A stretch of 64,000 nt of DNA from Kitasatospora setae KM-6054 (GCF_000269985.1 NC_016109.1:5855001-5919000); one strand, 5' to 3'; positions 41,324 through 50,560 are shown, counted from the stretch's first letter. Made by a program: numbers and translations. Notes: a model not told the origin generated them from the letters alone.

Positions 41324-42579
41324 CCACGGCCGGCGAGCCGGCCGGGTCCGGCACCGCGAGGGCGGTCTCCACTGTCGAGGTGGAGACCGCCCTCGCGGTG
41401 CTTCCGGGCCCTCGCAGCGCGTCATCGGCCGGATCCGGGGCGGAGGCGGAACCGGCCGGCGGCGGGCGGTCCGAGGCGTCCGAGCCGCTTGAGGCGGCCG
41501 GGGCGGCCGGGGCGTTCGAGGAGGAGTGGCGGCGGGCCCTCGAACTGATCGCCGGCGCCGACGAGATCGACCTGATCTGCCACATCTGCCCGGACGGCGA
41601 CGCGCTCGGCTCGGCGCTGGCCGTCGCGCTGGCGCTGCGCGGCCTGGGCAAGCGGGTGCGGGTGTCGTTCGGCGACGACCCGCAGGTCATCCCGGAGTCG
41701 CTGTCCTTCCTGCCGGGCCAGGAGCTGATCGTGCCCGCCGCCGCCGTGCCCGCCGCGCCCGCGCTGGTGCTGGCCTTCGACGCCGCCTCCGAGGAACGGC
41801 TCGGCCTGCTGCGCGGGAAGGCGTTCGCGGCCGGCGCGCTGGTGGTCTTCGACCACCACGCCTCCAACCCCGGCTTCGGCACCGTCCGGCTGATCGACCC
41901 GGCCGCGCCCGCCACCGCCGTCCTCGCCGACGAACTGCTGCGGCGGCTGCGGGTGCCGCTCGACCAGGCGATCGCGGCCTGCCTGTACACCGGCATCGCC
42001 ACCGACACCGGCTCGTTCAAGTACCGGGCCACCACGCCCGCCACCCACGAGATGGCCGGGCGGATGCTGGCCACCGGCATCCGGCACGACCTGATCTCCC
42101 GCCAGCTGTGGGACACCACCTCCTTCGGGTACCTCAAGGTGCTCGCCGGGGCCCTGGAACGGGCCGCGTTCGAGCCCGAGGAGGCCGGCGGCCACGGGCT
42201 GGTGTGGACCTGGGTGCCCTACCAGGACCTGGCGCTGTTCGGCGTCACCGTCGAGGAGATCGAGGGCCTGATCGACGTGCTGCGCAAGCCCGCCGAGGCC
42301 GACGTCGCGCTGGTGCTCAAGCAGGACCCGGACGGCACGCTGCGCGGCTCCTGCCGCTCGCGCGGCGCCGTCGACGTCGCGGCCGCCTGCGCGCGGCTCG
42401 GCGGCGGCGGGCACGTGTACGCGGCCGGGTTCAGCGCCCGGGAGGCCGTCGCCGAGACCGTGGAGCGGTTCCGGGCGGCGCTGGCCGCCGTCGCGGCGGA
42501 GAGCGGGCCGTCGGCGGGGTCGGACGCGGTGGGGCCGGGCGCGGTGGGGTCGGACGCGGTCGGGCCGGGCGCGCGCTAG
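41320..42579 (+). CDS. DHH/DHHA1 phosphoesterase (NrnA-like)
   Basis: A 419-aa enzyme expected to hydrolyse short oligonucleotides (nanoRNA), pAp or cyclic dinucleotide products. GTG 41320 overlaps the rbfA stop. Manganese motifs: [17 protein letters not shown] (about residue 87), [31 protein letters not shown], and [14 protein letters not shown]; the DHHA1 domain has [23 protein letters not shown]. The first 65 residues are a poorly conserved extension containing a perfect 22-bp hairpin in the DNA. The tail is a short [10 protein letters not shown] repeat. In place next to rbfA and truB, as in many bacteria. Confidence 0.92.
   Translation: MTTAGEPAGSGTARAVSTVEVETALAVLPGPRSASSAGSGAEAEPAGGGRSEASEPLEAAGAAGAFEEEWRRALELIAGADEIDLICHICPDGDALGSALAVALALRGLGKRVRVSFGDDPQVIPESLSFLPGQELIVPAAAVPAAPALVLAFDAASEERLGLLRGKAFAAGALVVFDHHASNPGFGTVRLIDPAAPATAVLADELLRRLRVPLDQAIAACLYTGIATDTGSFKYRATTPATHEMAGRMLATGIRHDLISRQLWDTTSFGYLKVLAGALERAAFEPEEAGGHGLVWTWVPYQDLALFGVTVEEIEGLIDVLRKPAEADVALVLKQDPDGTLRGSCRSRGAVDVAAACARLGGGGHVYAAGFSAREAVAETVERFRAALAAVAAESGPSAGSDAVGPGAVGSDAVGPGAR
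41351..41401 (+). promoter_or_regulatory. Perfect 22-bp hairpin inside the 5' coding part of the DHH gene
   Basis: Left arm 41351-41372 (GCACCGCGAGGGCGGTCTCC + AC) is the exact reverse complement of right arm 41380-41401, with loop TGTCGAG. It starts 31 nt after the assigned GTG and 28 nt after the rbfA stop. It could end or attenuate transcription after rbfA or hold back translation of the DHH gene. Confidence 0.75.
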
Positions 42580-42671
42580 GCTCGTGCGGTTCGGCGGCCG
42601 GCCGGTCGCCGGGCGGGTTGCGGGAACGCGCGCAGGCAGTGCGCGCAGGACTTTCGAAATGATGATGAGCG

Positions 42672-43577
42672 ATGAAGCGTAAAGGGACGGGCCCCGACGG
42701 GCTGGTCATCGTCGACAAGCCGGAGGGCATCACCTCGCACGGGGTGGTCGCCAAGCTGCGCTGGCTGGCCGGGACCCGGAAGGTCGGGCACGCGGGCACC
42801 CTCGACCCGATGGCCACCGGAGTCCTGGTGATCGGCGTCGAGCGGGCCACCCGGCTGCTCGGGCACCTGATGCTCACCGCCAAGACCTACGAGGCGACGA
42901 TCCGGCTCGGCCAGACCACGGTCACCGACGACCGGGAGGGCGAGGTCACCGCCTCCGTCCCGGCCGACGGCGTGACCCCCGAGGCCGTCGACGCCCAGGT
43001 CGCCGAGCTCACCGGCGAGATCATGCAGGTGCCGTCCAAGGTCAGCGCGATCAAGATCGACGGCAAGCGCTCGTACGCCCGGGTCCGGGAGGGCGAGGAG
43101 TTCGAGCTCGCCGCCCGGCCGACCACCGTGCACGCGTTCACCGTGCACGAGCGGCGGGCGGCCGTCGCCGAGGACGGCACGCCGGTGCTCGACCTCGACG
43201 TCACCGTCGAGTGCTCCTCCGGGACGTACATCCGGGCGCTGGCCCGCGACCTCGGCGCGGCGCTCGGCGTCGGCGGGCACCTGACCGCGCTGCGGCGCAC
43301 CAGGGTCGGGCCGTACGCGGTCGAGTCGGCGCACACCCTGGAGCAGTTGGAGGAGAAGCTGGAGGTGCTGCCCATCGCCGAGGCCGCGGCCGCCGCCTTC
43401 CCGCGCTGGGACGTCGACGCCGAACAGGCCCGGCTGCTCTCCAACGGCATGCGGCTGGACGCGCCCGGGCTCGGCGCCGACGGGCCGATCGCGGTCTTCG
43501 ACCCGGACGGGCGGTTCCTGGCGCTGATCGAGGAGAGCGGCGGGAAGGCCAAGCCGGTCGCGGTGTTCGTCGGCTGA
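42672..43577 (+). CDS. truB: tRNA pseudouridine(55) synthase
   Basis: A 301-aa enzyme from ATG 42672 that makes pseudouridine 55 in tRNA. Motifs: GLVIVDKPEGITSHGVVAKL, the catalytic Asp (about Asp45) in GHAGTLDPMATGVLVIG, YEATIRLGQTTVTDD, PSKVSAIKIDGKRSYARVREGE and CSSGTYIRALARDLG. C-terminal part of the actinobacterial type. The gene is about 90 nt after the DHH gene in the same direction. Confidence 0.97.
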   Translation: MKRKGTGPDGLVIVDKPEGITSHGVVAKLRWLAGTRKVGHAGTLDPMATGVLVIGVERATRLLGHLMLTAKTYEATIRLGQTTVTDDREGEVTASVPADGVTPEAVDAQVAELTGEIMQVPSKVSAIKIDGKRSYARVREGEEFELAARPTTVHAFTVHERRAAVAEDGTPVLDLDVTVECSSGTYIRALARDLGAALGVGGHLTALRRTRVGPYAVESAHTLEQLEEKLEVLPIAEAAAAAFPRWDVDAEQARLLSNGMRLDAPGLGADGPIAVFDPDGRFLALIEESGGKAKPVAVFVG

Positions 43578-43594
43578 GAGGGCGCCCGGGGCGC

Positions 43595-44104
43595 TCAACG
43601 CAGCCGCAGGCGCCAGTCGTTGCTGTGCAGGAAGCGGCCCGAGCGCTGCGGGTACTCGAAGGCGCACGGGCCGTCGCAGCTGAAGCCGAGCCGGGCGCAG
43701 AGCGCGTTGGACGGGGCGTTGTCGACGGCCGGGAACGCGTGCAGCACGCCCGGCGCCGCCGGATCGGCCGCCACCAGGGCCCGCAGGGCGGTCAGCAGCG
43801 CCCGGCCGGCCGCGGCCGCGACACCGCGGCCCTGGAACTCCGGCAGCACGTTCCAGCCGGCCTCGTGCACCTCGGCGCCCCGCCACTCGCGCCGGTGGTG
43901 CGCGATCGACCCGGCCCGCTCGCCGTCGGCCAGCACGGCGTACATCGTGCCGCCCAGGGACGGGAGTTCGAGGTAGCGGCGGTGGCGCGCGAGCAGCAGC
44001 TCCGGGGACTCCGGGCCGCCGACGTGCCGGCGCATCGCCGGGGTGTTGATCCGGCGCAGCAGGTCGAGGTGGGAGTCGGACCAGGGTTCCAGGCGCACGT
44101 CCAT
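43595..44104 (-). CDS. GNAT-family acetyltransferase
   Basis: A 169-aa N-acetyltransferase of the ribosomal-protein-acetyltransferase-like type (acetyltransf_3). Visible: VRLEPWSDSHLDLLRRINTP at the start, HEAGWNVLPEFQGRGVAAAAG for CoA binding, and AFPAVDNAPSNALCARLGFSCDGPCAFEY near the end. Convergent with truB. Substrate unknown. Confidence 0.88.
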   Translation of the reverse strand: MDVRLEPWSDSHLDLLRRINTPAMRRHVGGPESPELLLARHRRYLELPSLGGTMYAVLADGERAGSIAHHRREWRGAEVHEAGWNVLPEFQGRGVAAAAGRALLTALRALVAADPAAPGVLHAFPAVDNAPSNALCARLGFSCDGPCAFEYPQRSGRFLHSNDWRLRLR

Positions 44105-44245
44105 GCCCGGCAGGGTGGCCCGGGACGGGGGCCGGGGGCCAGTGGTTTTCCGGCGGGGCCGCGGCGGGCGGCGGTGGTTGTCCGACCGGGTGACGGGTGC
44201 CGGTGGTTCTCCGGAAGGGACTGCGGCGGGCGGCGGCCGTCCGGG

Positions 44246-44881
44246 TCAGCAGGGGGGTGCGGCCGGCGGGGCGAGCGGGGTGTCGCCGGGGGCGGGGACG
44301 AGGCCGCGCAGCAGGTGGTCGACGACGTCGTCGAGGACCCGGGCGAGCGCCGGGCCGGTCAGGACGCCGGCGGCGGCGCGGGCGGCGACGCCGTGGACGG
44401 CGGTGAACAGCACCTCGAAGACACGGGCCGGGCTGCCCGGGCGGACCAGCCCGGCCCGCTGGCCGTCGACGATCACCTGGTGCGCCTCGGACTCCAACGG
44501 CTGCCAGGCGGTGCGCAGTTCGTCGGTGACGGCCGGGTCGTGCTTGCGTATGAAGGTCAGTTCGAGCATGGCCGGCCGCTCGGCCGCGAAGTCCACGTAG
44601 GCGCCGGCGAAAGCGCGGATCCGGGCGTCGAACCCGGGTCCGGCCGCGGCCAGCCGCTCCCGGGCGGCGGCGGAGATCCGCTGGATGCCCGTCAGCGCCA
44701 GGGCGTCGAGCAGGGCCCGCTTGTCACGGAAGTGGCGGCTGGGCGCGGCGTGGCTGACCTCCAGCGCGCGGGCGAGTTCGCGCAGCGAGAGGGCGTCCGG
44801 GCCGTGCTCCTGGAGGGCCAGCTCGGCCTGGGCCAGCAGCGCGGCGCGGAGGTCTCCGTGGTGGTAGCGGCCCGTTCGCAT
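44246..44881 (-). CDS. TetR-family transcriptional repressor
   Basis: A 211-aa regulator. N-terminal helix-turn-helix: YHHGDLRAALLAQAELALQEHG, LSLRELARALEVSHAAPSRHFRDKRALLDAL in two parts. The ligand-binding C-terminal half (about 80-195) has FAGAYVDFAAERPAMLELTF and resembles the TetR_C_33/WHG type. It is divergent from the short-chain dehydrogenase gene; the palindrome TGTAGTC-AGC-GACTACA between them is the likely operator. Confidence 0.93.
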   Translation of the reverse strand: MRTGRYHHGDLRAALLAQAELALQEHGPDALSLRELARALEVSHAAPSRHFRDKRALLDALALTGIQRISAAARERLAAAGPGFDARIRAFAGAYVDFAAERPAMLELTFIRKHDPAVTDELRTAWQPLESEAHQVIVDGQRAGLVRPGSPARVFEVLFTAVHGVAARAAAGVLTGPALARVLDDVVDHLLRGLVPAPGDTPLAPPAAPPC

Positions 44882-44917
44882 GGGCCCATGATAGGCGACG
44901 GTGCATCAATGTAGGCG

Positions 44918-44946
44918 TTGACCACTTTGTAGTCAGCGACTACATT
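44918..44946 (+). promoter_or_regulatory. Promoter of the SDR gene with embedded TetR operator
   Basis: TTGACC (44918-44923), 17-nt spacer, TACATT (44941-44946). The perfect inverted repeat TGTAGTC-AGC-GACTACA (44928-44944) fills the spacer and overlaps the -10 element, so a bound repressor would block RNA polymerase. A further half site TGTAG is at 44910. Confidence 0.8.
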
Positions 44947-45000
44947 CGGATCCGTCGTCGCCGCCGGCACCGGGCGGCCCGCCCCCGTCAGGAGTACGTG

Positions 45001-45789
45001 ATGGACTTCGCCCGCCGCACCGCCGTGATCACCGGAGCCTCCACCGGCATCGGCGCCGCCTTCGCCCGGGAACTCGCCGCCCGCGGCGCCCGCCCCGTCC
45101 TGGTCGCCCGCAGCGAGGACCGGCTCACCGCCCTCGCCGCCGAACTCGACGCCGCGCACGGTGTCCGCCCCGTCGTGCTGGCCCGCGACCTGGCCGCGCC
45201 CGGCGCCGCCGCCGAACTCGAACGACAGCTGACGGAAAGGGAGTTGACGGTCGACCTGCTGGTCAACAATGCCGGCTTCGGCACCCACGGCCCGCTCGGC
45301 GCCGCCGACCCGGACCGGATCGCCGAACAGGTCGGGCTCAACTGCCTCGCCCTCACCGAGCTCACCACCCGGCTGCTGCCCGGCATGCTCGCGCGCCGCC
45401 GCGGTGCGATCGTCAACCTCGCCAGCACCGCCGCGTTCCAACCGCTGCCCGGCATGGCCGTCTACGGCGCCACCAAGGCCTACGTGCTCTCCTTCACCGA
45501 GGCGCTCGCCCACGAACTGCGCGGCACCGGCGTCCGGGCGCTGGCGATCTGCCCCGGCGCCACCGAGACCCCGTTCTTCGCGGTGATGGGCGGCGAGGTC
45601 ACGGGCCCCGGCGGCAAGCGCACCCCCGAGCAGGTCGTCGGCACCGCGCTGCGCGCCCTCGCCCGGGGCCGGGCCAGCCGGGTCGACGGGCTGCTCAACC
45701 GGCTCACCGCCGCCTCGCCCCGGCTGCTGCCGCGCCGCGCGGTGCCCGGCGTCGCGGCGCGCTTCACCCGGGTGCGGGAGCTCGGCTGA
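45001..45789 (+). CDS. Short-chain dehydrogenase/reductase
   Basis: A 262-aa NAD(P)-dependent oxidoreductase from ATG 45001 (GGAG 6 nt upstream; GTG 44998 is possible). Classical SDR motifs: cofactor loop TAVITGASTGIGAAFARELAA (TGxxxGIG), VDLLVNNAGFG, catalytic Ser in IVNLASTAAF, YGATKAY with Tyr and Lys, and ICPGATETPFF. Substrate not evident. Under apparent control of the divergent TetR protein. Confidence 0.93.
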   Translation: MDFARRTAVITGASTGIGAAFARELAARGARPVLVARSEDRLTALAAELDAAHGVRPVVLARDLAAPGAAAELERQLTERELTVDLLVNNAGFGTHGPLGAADPDRIAEQVGLNCLALTELTTRLLPGMLARRRGAIVNLASTAAFQPLPGMAVYGATKAYVLSFTEALAHELRGTGVRALAICPGATETPFFAVMGGEVTGPGGKRTPEQVVGTALRALARGRASRVDGLLNRLTAASPRLLPRRAVPGVAARFTRVRELG

Positions 45790-46042
45790 GCGGCGGCCGG
45801 CCAAGTGCGTCCGGGCGGACGGGAGTTGGGCGCCGGAGGCGGCGGGTGGGGGCGGGGTGGGTTGTCCGGGGCGGGGTGCGCGCCGGGCGGGCGGGTAGGG
45901 GGCGCACGGAGTGAACGGGTGTGGTGAGAGGGGCGTGCGGGGTGCTGTGGGGCTGGTGGGGGGCAGGCTGACCGCGGCGTGTACGGCGGCCGTACCCCGG
46001 TCCCGCGCGGGGCCGGTGGCGGCCCGGCGGGAGGACTGGCGG

Positions 46043-49000
46043 ATGGGCGAGGGTGCGGGCGCCGGCTTCGCGGGGGATCCGGCGCAGGCGCTGCTGCGGA
46101 TCAGGGACCAGCAGGGCCGGCTGTGCGGGCTCGGCTTCGTCGCCGACCGGCACGGCACGGTGGTCACCGCGCACGAGGCGGTGGCCGGAGTGCCCCGGCT
46201 GGTGCTGCACACCCCCGGCGGGCAGACCCGGGTGCTCGGCCCGGAGAGCGTCGACCTGCTGCCCGAGCGCGGCCTGGCCCTGCTGCGCACCGCCGCGGTC
46301 GGCGGCGTCCCCGGCCCCGCGCTGCCGATCGGCCGCGGCCCGGTCGACGGCCCCGTCGCGGTGCCGCACCAGCGCTGGGAGGACGGCGCCCCCGCGCTCG
46401 CCCGCGGCGGACCGCTCGGCCGGGAGCGCGGCCGGTGCGGCGACGGCGCGACGATCCGGACCGTCAGCGGCGTCCTGGTGCTCGACCTGCCGGTCACCCC
46501 GCTGGCCGGCGCCCCCGTCCTCGACCCGGACACCGGCGCGGTGCTCGCCGTGATCGCCCCCCGGGTGCGCGCCGTCGCCGGGCCCGGCGTGGCCGCCGTC
46601 CCGCTCACCGCCGACGGCGCGCCCCCCGGCGACACCCCGCTCGGCCGGCTGCTCGGCCGCAACGCCGCCGACGCCCCCGCGTACGGGCGGGCGCTCAACC
46701 TCGGCGGGGTGCTGCGGCTCGCCCAGGCCCAGCTCGACGGCGCCGCCGCCGGCCCCGGCCGGATCGCCGAACTCGCCGCCGACCGGGTCGACCGCCCCGA
46801 CGGCCTCAGCGGCGAGGAACCCCAGGACGCCCTCACCGTGCTGCTCGGCGAGACCGGCAGCGGCCGCAGCACCGAACTCGCCGCCCTGGCCGTCCGCCGC
46901 TCCGGCACCGCCCGGCCGCTGCCCACGCTCTGGCTGCGCGGCGCCGACCTGGCCGCCGGCGACCGCACCCTCGGCGACCCGCTGCGCCGCCGACTCGCCA
47001 CTGCCGCAAGGGAGTTGGGCGTACCCGAAGTCGAACCCGGCGAGCTGGCCGCGCTCTGCGCCGACGCCGGACGGCCCCTGCTGGTGATCCTCGACGCCCC
47101 CGAGGAGGCGCCGCTCGCGCTCTCCGCGCGCTGGCTCACCGCCTGCCTCGACTGGCTGCGCACCCACCGGGCCCGGGCCCTGGTCGCCTGCCGGCCCGAC
47201 GGCTGGGAACAGCTCGGCCCCTGGCGGACCGCCGCCCGCGCGCTCTGGCTCGGCCCGCTCACCGCCGACGCCGCCACCCGGGCCGGCCGCCGCTACGGAC
47301 TGCCCGGCGCCTTCCTCGGACCGGCCGAGCAGGGCCACCCGCTGGCCCTGCGGCTGGCCGGCGAGCTGCGCGGCGCGGGCGTCCGCGGACCGGTCGGCAG
47401 CCGGGCCGAACTCTTCGACGGCTGGCTCGACCTGGCCTGCCTCACCGTCGCCCGCCGGATCGCCCTCACCCCCGGCGGCCCGCGCCGCCACCGCCGCGGC
47501 GCGCCCCCCACCCCCGGCGAGGACGCCCGGCAGGTGCGACGGCTCGCCGCCGTGGTCGCCGGACGGCTGCACGAGGCCGCCCGGCTGATGCTCGGCGCGG
47601 GCGACGGGGCGCTCACCGCCGAGGAGTTCGCCCGGCTGTTCCCCGATACCGGCGGCTGGGCGCGGGCCGTCCGGGAGGAACGGGTGCTGGTCCCGGCGGG
47701 CGCCGGCTACCGGGCCGGGCACGAGGAGTGGGGCGAGTGGCTGCAGAGCCTGCACCTGGACCTGGACGCGGCGCTGCGGCTGGTGCTGGAGGACGCGGAG
47801 GACGCGGACGGGCCGGCGGGGGAGCGGACGGGGGCGGGGCCGGACGGGGGCGGGGACGAGGCCGGCGGGGGCCGGGAGGGCGCCGTTCCCCGGACTCCTG
47901 AACGGGCCCCTGAACGGGCCCCCGCCGCGTCCGCCGCCCCCGCCGCGTCCGCCCCCGCCGGGGTCGGGCGGAGCCGGGTCGGGGTGGTGGCGGGGGCGCT
48001 GCGGCGGGTGGGGGAGGTGCGCGGGGCGGCGGTGCTGGACGGGTGGCTGCGGCGGCTGCGGGCCGCGCTGGAGCGGTCGGAGCGCGGCGGGGAGGCCGAC
48101 TGGTGGGCGGGCCGGCTGCTGCCGGCCGGGCTGGCGGCCAGCCCGGAGCCGTCCGCGCACCGGGAGCTGCTGGAGCTGCTGGCCGAGCGGGCCGGCCGCG
48201 ACGAGCGGTTCGGCGCCGCGTTCTGGACCGGCCTGCCGCTGCCGCTGGCCGAACTGCTCGCGCTGCTGGGCGGGTTGGCACAGGCGCAGGAGCAGGCGCC
48301 GGGCCGGGCGGAGGTGGCCCGGGCGGCGGCGGCCGAACTGCTGGCCGCCGATCCGCGCGGCGTGCTGCCGCTGCTGTGCGCCTGGTACGGGCTGCCCGGC
48401 GCGGGCGCCGCCGAGCTGGCCGACGAGCTGCTGTACGCCCACCGGGCGCTGGCGCTCGACGAGTTGACGGAGGCGCTGGTCGCCGCCGCGCACCCGAGGG
48501 CGGACGCGCTGCTGGGCCGGCTGGCCGAGCGGGAGCCGTCCGCGCTGTGCCGGGCCGTCGACCGGTGGAGCCACGACCCGCGCCCCGAGCGGCACGTCGC
48601 GGCGGCGGTGCACGCGCTGCGCACCGCCCCGCACGCGGGCGGCTCGGGCGCCGGGCTGCTGCGGCTGGCGGCCCGCACGCTGCTCGCCCGGGAGGACGAA
48701 CCGGCCCTGCACGGCGCGGCGTTGGCGCTGCTGGTGCGGGACCCGGAGGGCCGGGCCGAGCACCTGCCGGCCGCGCTGGCCGCGTACCGGGCGGGCGACC
48801 CGTTCCTGACCGCCGAGGTGCTGGCCGGGCTGCTGCCGGAGCACCCGGGCGAGGTGCTGGCGGCGGTGCGGGAGCGGCTGCGGGTGCCGGGGGCCCGGGT
48901 CGGCGACGGCCTGCGGGTGCTGGACGGGGCGGCCGACCCGGCGGTGGCCCGGAGCGGGCTGCTGCTGGCGGCCGAGCTGCTGGAGGACGCCCCGGAGCGG

Positions 49001-49546
49001 GCCGCGGAGGTCGCCCGGCACCTGGACGGGCTGCTGGACGCCGGGCGGGACGGCCGCCCGCTGCTGGCCGCCGTGCTGGCCGCCGAGCCGCCGGTGCGGG
49101 CGCTGTTCGCGCCGGTGCTGGCGGCGCCCGGCGGCGGCCGGGCCGGGCTGCTGGACGCGCTGCTGGCCGCCGAGCGGGACGAGCGGGTGCTGGCGGCCGT
49201 GGTGGAGGCGCTGGCGGCCCGGCACGCCGGGCACCCGCCGGGGCGGGTGCGCGAGCTGCTGGCGGCGGTCGCCGCGCGCTGGCCGGGCGCGGACGCCGTC
49301 CTGGTGCGCTGTGCGGGCCGCTGGGCGGGTTTCGCCCGGCTGCTGGCGTCCTGGCCCGAGGAGGCCCCGGAGCCGCCGCAGGGGCCCCGGCTGGCCCTGC
49401 TGCGGGCCCTCGCGGCGGCCGGCCGGGACCCGCAGTACGCCGCGGCCGAGGCCGAACGGCGGGTCGACCGTCCCGGCGGCCGTCTCTCCGGTCACACCAA
49501 GGGCCTTCCGGTACCTGGGCAGGGCCGGTCGCATGGCACGCTATAG
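46043..49546 (+). CDS. Trypsin-like domain fused to STAND/NACHT-like NTPase and helical repeats
   Basis: About 1167 aa from ATG 46043 (GGGAGGA 8 nt upstream; GTG 45911 would add 44 residues). Residues 1-200 resemble a trypsin-like peptidase: GLGFVADRHGTVVTAHEAV keeps the His, but the Asp position reads RGLALLRT and the usual GxSG site reads PLAGAPVLD, so Asp and Ser are gone. An NTPase follows: P-loop GETGSGRST (about 269-277, Arg instead of the usual Lys), Walker B LLVILDAPEE (Asp about 351) and a sensor-like ALVACRPDGW. After a helical region and a low-complexity linker (about 600-640), the rest to about 1140 is Leu/Ala-rich, HEAT-like alpha repeats. It resembles STAND conflict or signalling proteins; placed before ribF. 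Confidence 0.82.
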   Translation: MGEGAGAGFAGDPAQALLRIRDQQGRLCGLGFVADRHGTVVTAHEAVAGVPRLVLHTPGGQTRVLGPESVDLLPERGLALLRTAAVGGVPGPALPIGRGPVDGPVAVPHQRWEDGAPALARGGPLGRERGRCGDGATIRTVSGVLVLDLPVTPLAGAPVLDPDTGAVLAVIAPRVRAVAGPGVAAVPLTADGAPPGDTPLGRLLGRNAADAPAYGRALNLGGVLRLAQAQLDGAAAGPGRIAELAADRVDRPDGLSGEEPQDALTVLLGETGSGRSTELAALAVRRSGTARPLPTLWLRGADLAAGDRTLGDPLRRRLATAARELGVPEVEPGELAALCADAGRPLLVILDAPEEAPLALSARWLTACLDWLRTHRARALVACRPDGWEQLGPWRTAARALWLGPLTADAATRAGRRYGLPGAFLGPAEQGHPLALRLAGELRGAGVRGPVGSRAELFDGWLDLACLTVARRIALTPGGPRRHRRGAPPTPGEDARQVRRLAAVVAGRLHEAARLMLGAGDGALTAEEFARLFPDTGGWARAVREERVLVPAGAGYRAGHEEWGEWLQSLHLDLDAALRLVLEDAEDADGPAGERTGAGPDGGGDEAGGGREGAVPRTPERAPERAPAASAAPAASAPAGVGRSRVGVVAGALRRVGEVRGAAVLDGWLRRLRAALERSERGGEADWWAGRLLPAGLAASPEPSAHRELLELLAERAGRDERFGAAFWTGLPLPLAELLALLGGLAQAQEQAPGRAEVARAAAAELLAADPRGVLPLLCAWYGLPGAGAAELADELLYAHRALALDELTEALVAAAHPRADALLGRLAEREPSALCRAVDRWSHDPRPERHVAAAVHALRTAPHAGGSGAGLLRLAARTLLAREDEPALHGAALALLVRDPEGRAEHLPAALAAYRAGDPFLTAEVLAGLLPEHPGEVLAAVRERLRVPGARVGDGLRVLDGAADPAVARSGLLLAAELLEDAPERAAEVARHLDGLLDAGRDGRPLLAAVLAAEPPVRALFAPVLAAPGGGRAGLLDALLAAERDERVLAAVVEALAARHAGHPPGRVRELLAAVAARWPGADAVLVRCAGRWAGFARLLASWPEEAPEPPQGPRLALLRALAAAGRDPQYAAAEAERRVDRPGGRLSGHTKGLPVPGQGRSHGTL

Positions 49547-49568
49547 GGGTTCGGTTTCGGTCTTTCGA

Positions 49569-49585
49569 GTGCACGGTCCGTGCAC
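49569..49585. promoter_or_regulatory. 17-bp palindrome before ribF
   Basis: Perfect palindrome GTGCACGG-T-CCGTGCAC, 25 nt before the ribF start codon and downstream of a -10-like TATAGG (49542). It could be an operator or an RNA hairpin near the ribosome-binding site. Confidence 0.55.
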
Positions 49586-49609
49586 ACGGTAGGAACAAGG
49601 AGCGGTCAG

Positions 49610-50554
49610 GTGCAGCGCTGGCACGGCCTGGAGGAGATCCCCGGGGACTGGGGGCGCAGCGTCGTCACCATCGGATCGTTCGACGGGGTCCACCGCGGAC
49701 ACCAGTTGATCATCAATCGGGTGGTGGAGCTGGCCGGGGAGTTGGGGGCGAGGTCGGTGGTGGTCACCTTCGACCCGCACCCCAGCGAGGTGGTCCGGCC
49801 CGGCAGCCACCCGCCGCTGCTCGCGCCGCAGCCGCGCCGGGCCGAGCTGGTCGAGCAGCTGGGGGTGGACGCGGTGCTGGTGCTGCCGTTCACCGCCGAG
49901 TTCTCGAAGGAGTCGCCGGAGTACTTCGTCCGGTCGGTGCTGGTCGACGCGCTGCACGCGAAGGCGGTCGTCGAGGGCCCCAACTTCCGCTTCGGGCACC
50001 GCGCGGCGGGCGACGTCGGGCTGCTGGCCGAGCTCGGCCGGGCGGACGACTTCACCGTCGAGGTGGTCGACCTGCAGGTGCGCGGCGCGGCGGGCGACGG
50101 CGAGCCGTTCTCGTCCAGCCTGTGCCGCCGGCTGGTCGCGGCCGGCGACCTGGCGGGCGTCGCCGAGATCCTCGGCCGCCCGCACCGGGTCGAGGGCGAG
50201 GTCGTCCGGGGCGCCCAGCGCGGTCGCGAACTCGGCTACCCCACCGCCAACGTGGACACCGTCGCGCACTCGGCGATCCCCGCCGACGGCGTGTACGCGG
50301 GCTGGCTGACCGCCGACGGCGAGACCATGCCGGCCGCGATCTCGGTCGGCACCAACCCGACCTTCGACGGCACCCACCGCACCGTCGAGGCGTACGCCAT
50401 CGACCGGGTCGGCCTCGACCTGTACGGGCAGCACGTCGCCGTCGACTTCCTGGCCTGGCTGCGCGGCATGGAGAAGTTCGACTCGATCGAGGCCCTGCTG
50501 GAGCGGATGGCCGAGGACGTCAAGCGCGCCCGGGACCTCACCGAGCGCCCCTGA
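49610..50554 (+). CDS. ribF: Bifunctional riboflavin kinase/FAD synthetase
   Basis: A 314-aa enzyme from GTG 49610 with AAGGAG 7 nt upstream. It makes FMN and FAD. N-terminal adenylyltransferase: SVVTIGSFDGVHRGHQLII, VVTFDPHPSEVV and VEGPNFRFGHRAAGDV; C-terminal riboflavin kinase: VVRGAQRGRELGYPTANV, IPADGVYAGW and SVGTNPTFDG. Domain order and length are normal for the family. Followed by a strong bidirectional terminator facing the ESX-linked ParA gene. Confidence 0.96.
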   Translation: MQRWHGLEEIPGDWGRSVVTIGSFDGVHRGHQLIINRVVELAGELGARSVVVTFDPHPSEVVRPGSHPPLLAPQPRRAELVEQLGVDAVLVLPFTAEFSKESPEYFVRSVLVDALHAKAVVEGPNFRFGHRAAGDVGLLAELGRADDFTVEVVDLQVRGAAGDGEPFSSSLCRRLVAAGDLAGVAEILGRPHRVEGEVVRGAQRGRELGYPTANVDTVAHSAIPADGVYAGWLTADGETMPAAISVGTNPTFDGTHRTVEAYAIDRVGLDLYGQHVAVDFLAWLRGMEKFDSIEALLERMAEDVKRARDLTERP

Positions 50555-50560
50555 GCACGG

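Noticed and set aside
49547-49609. FMN riboswitch before ribF
   Set aside because: The leader is too short and lacks the conserved RFN elements; only a palindrome is present.
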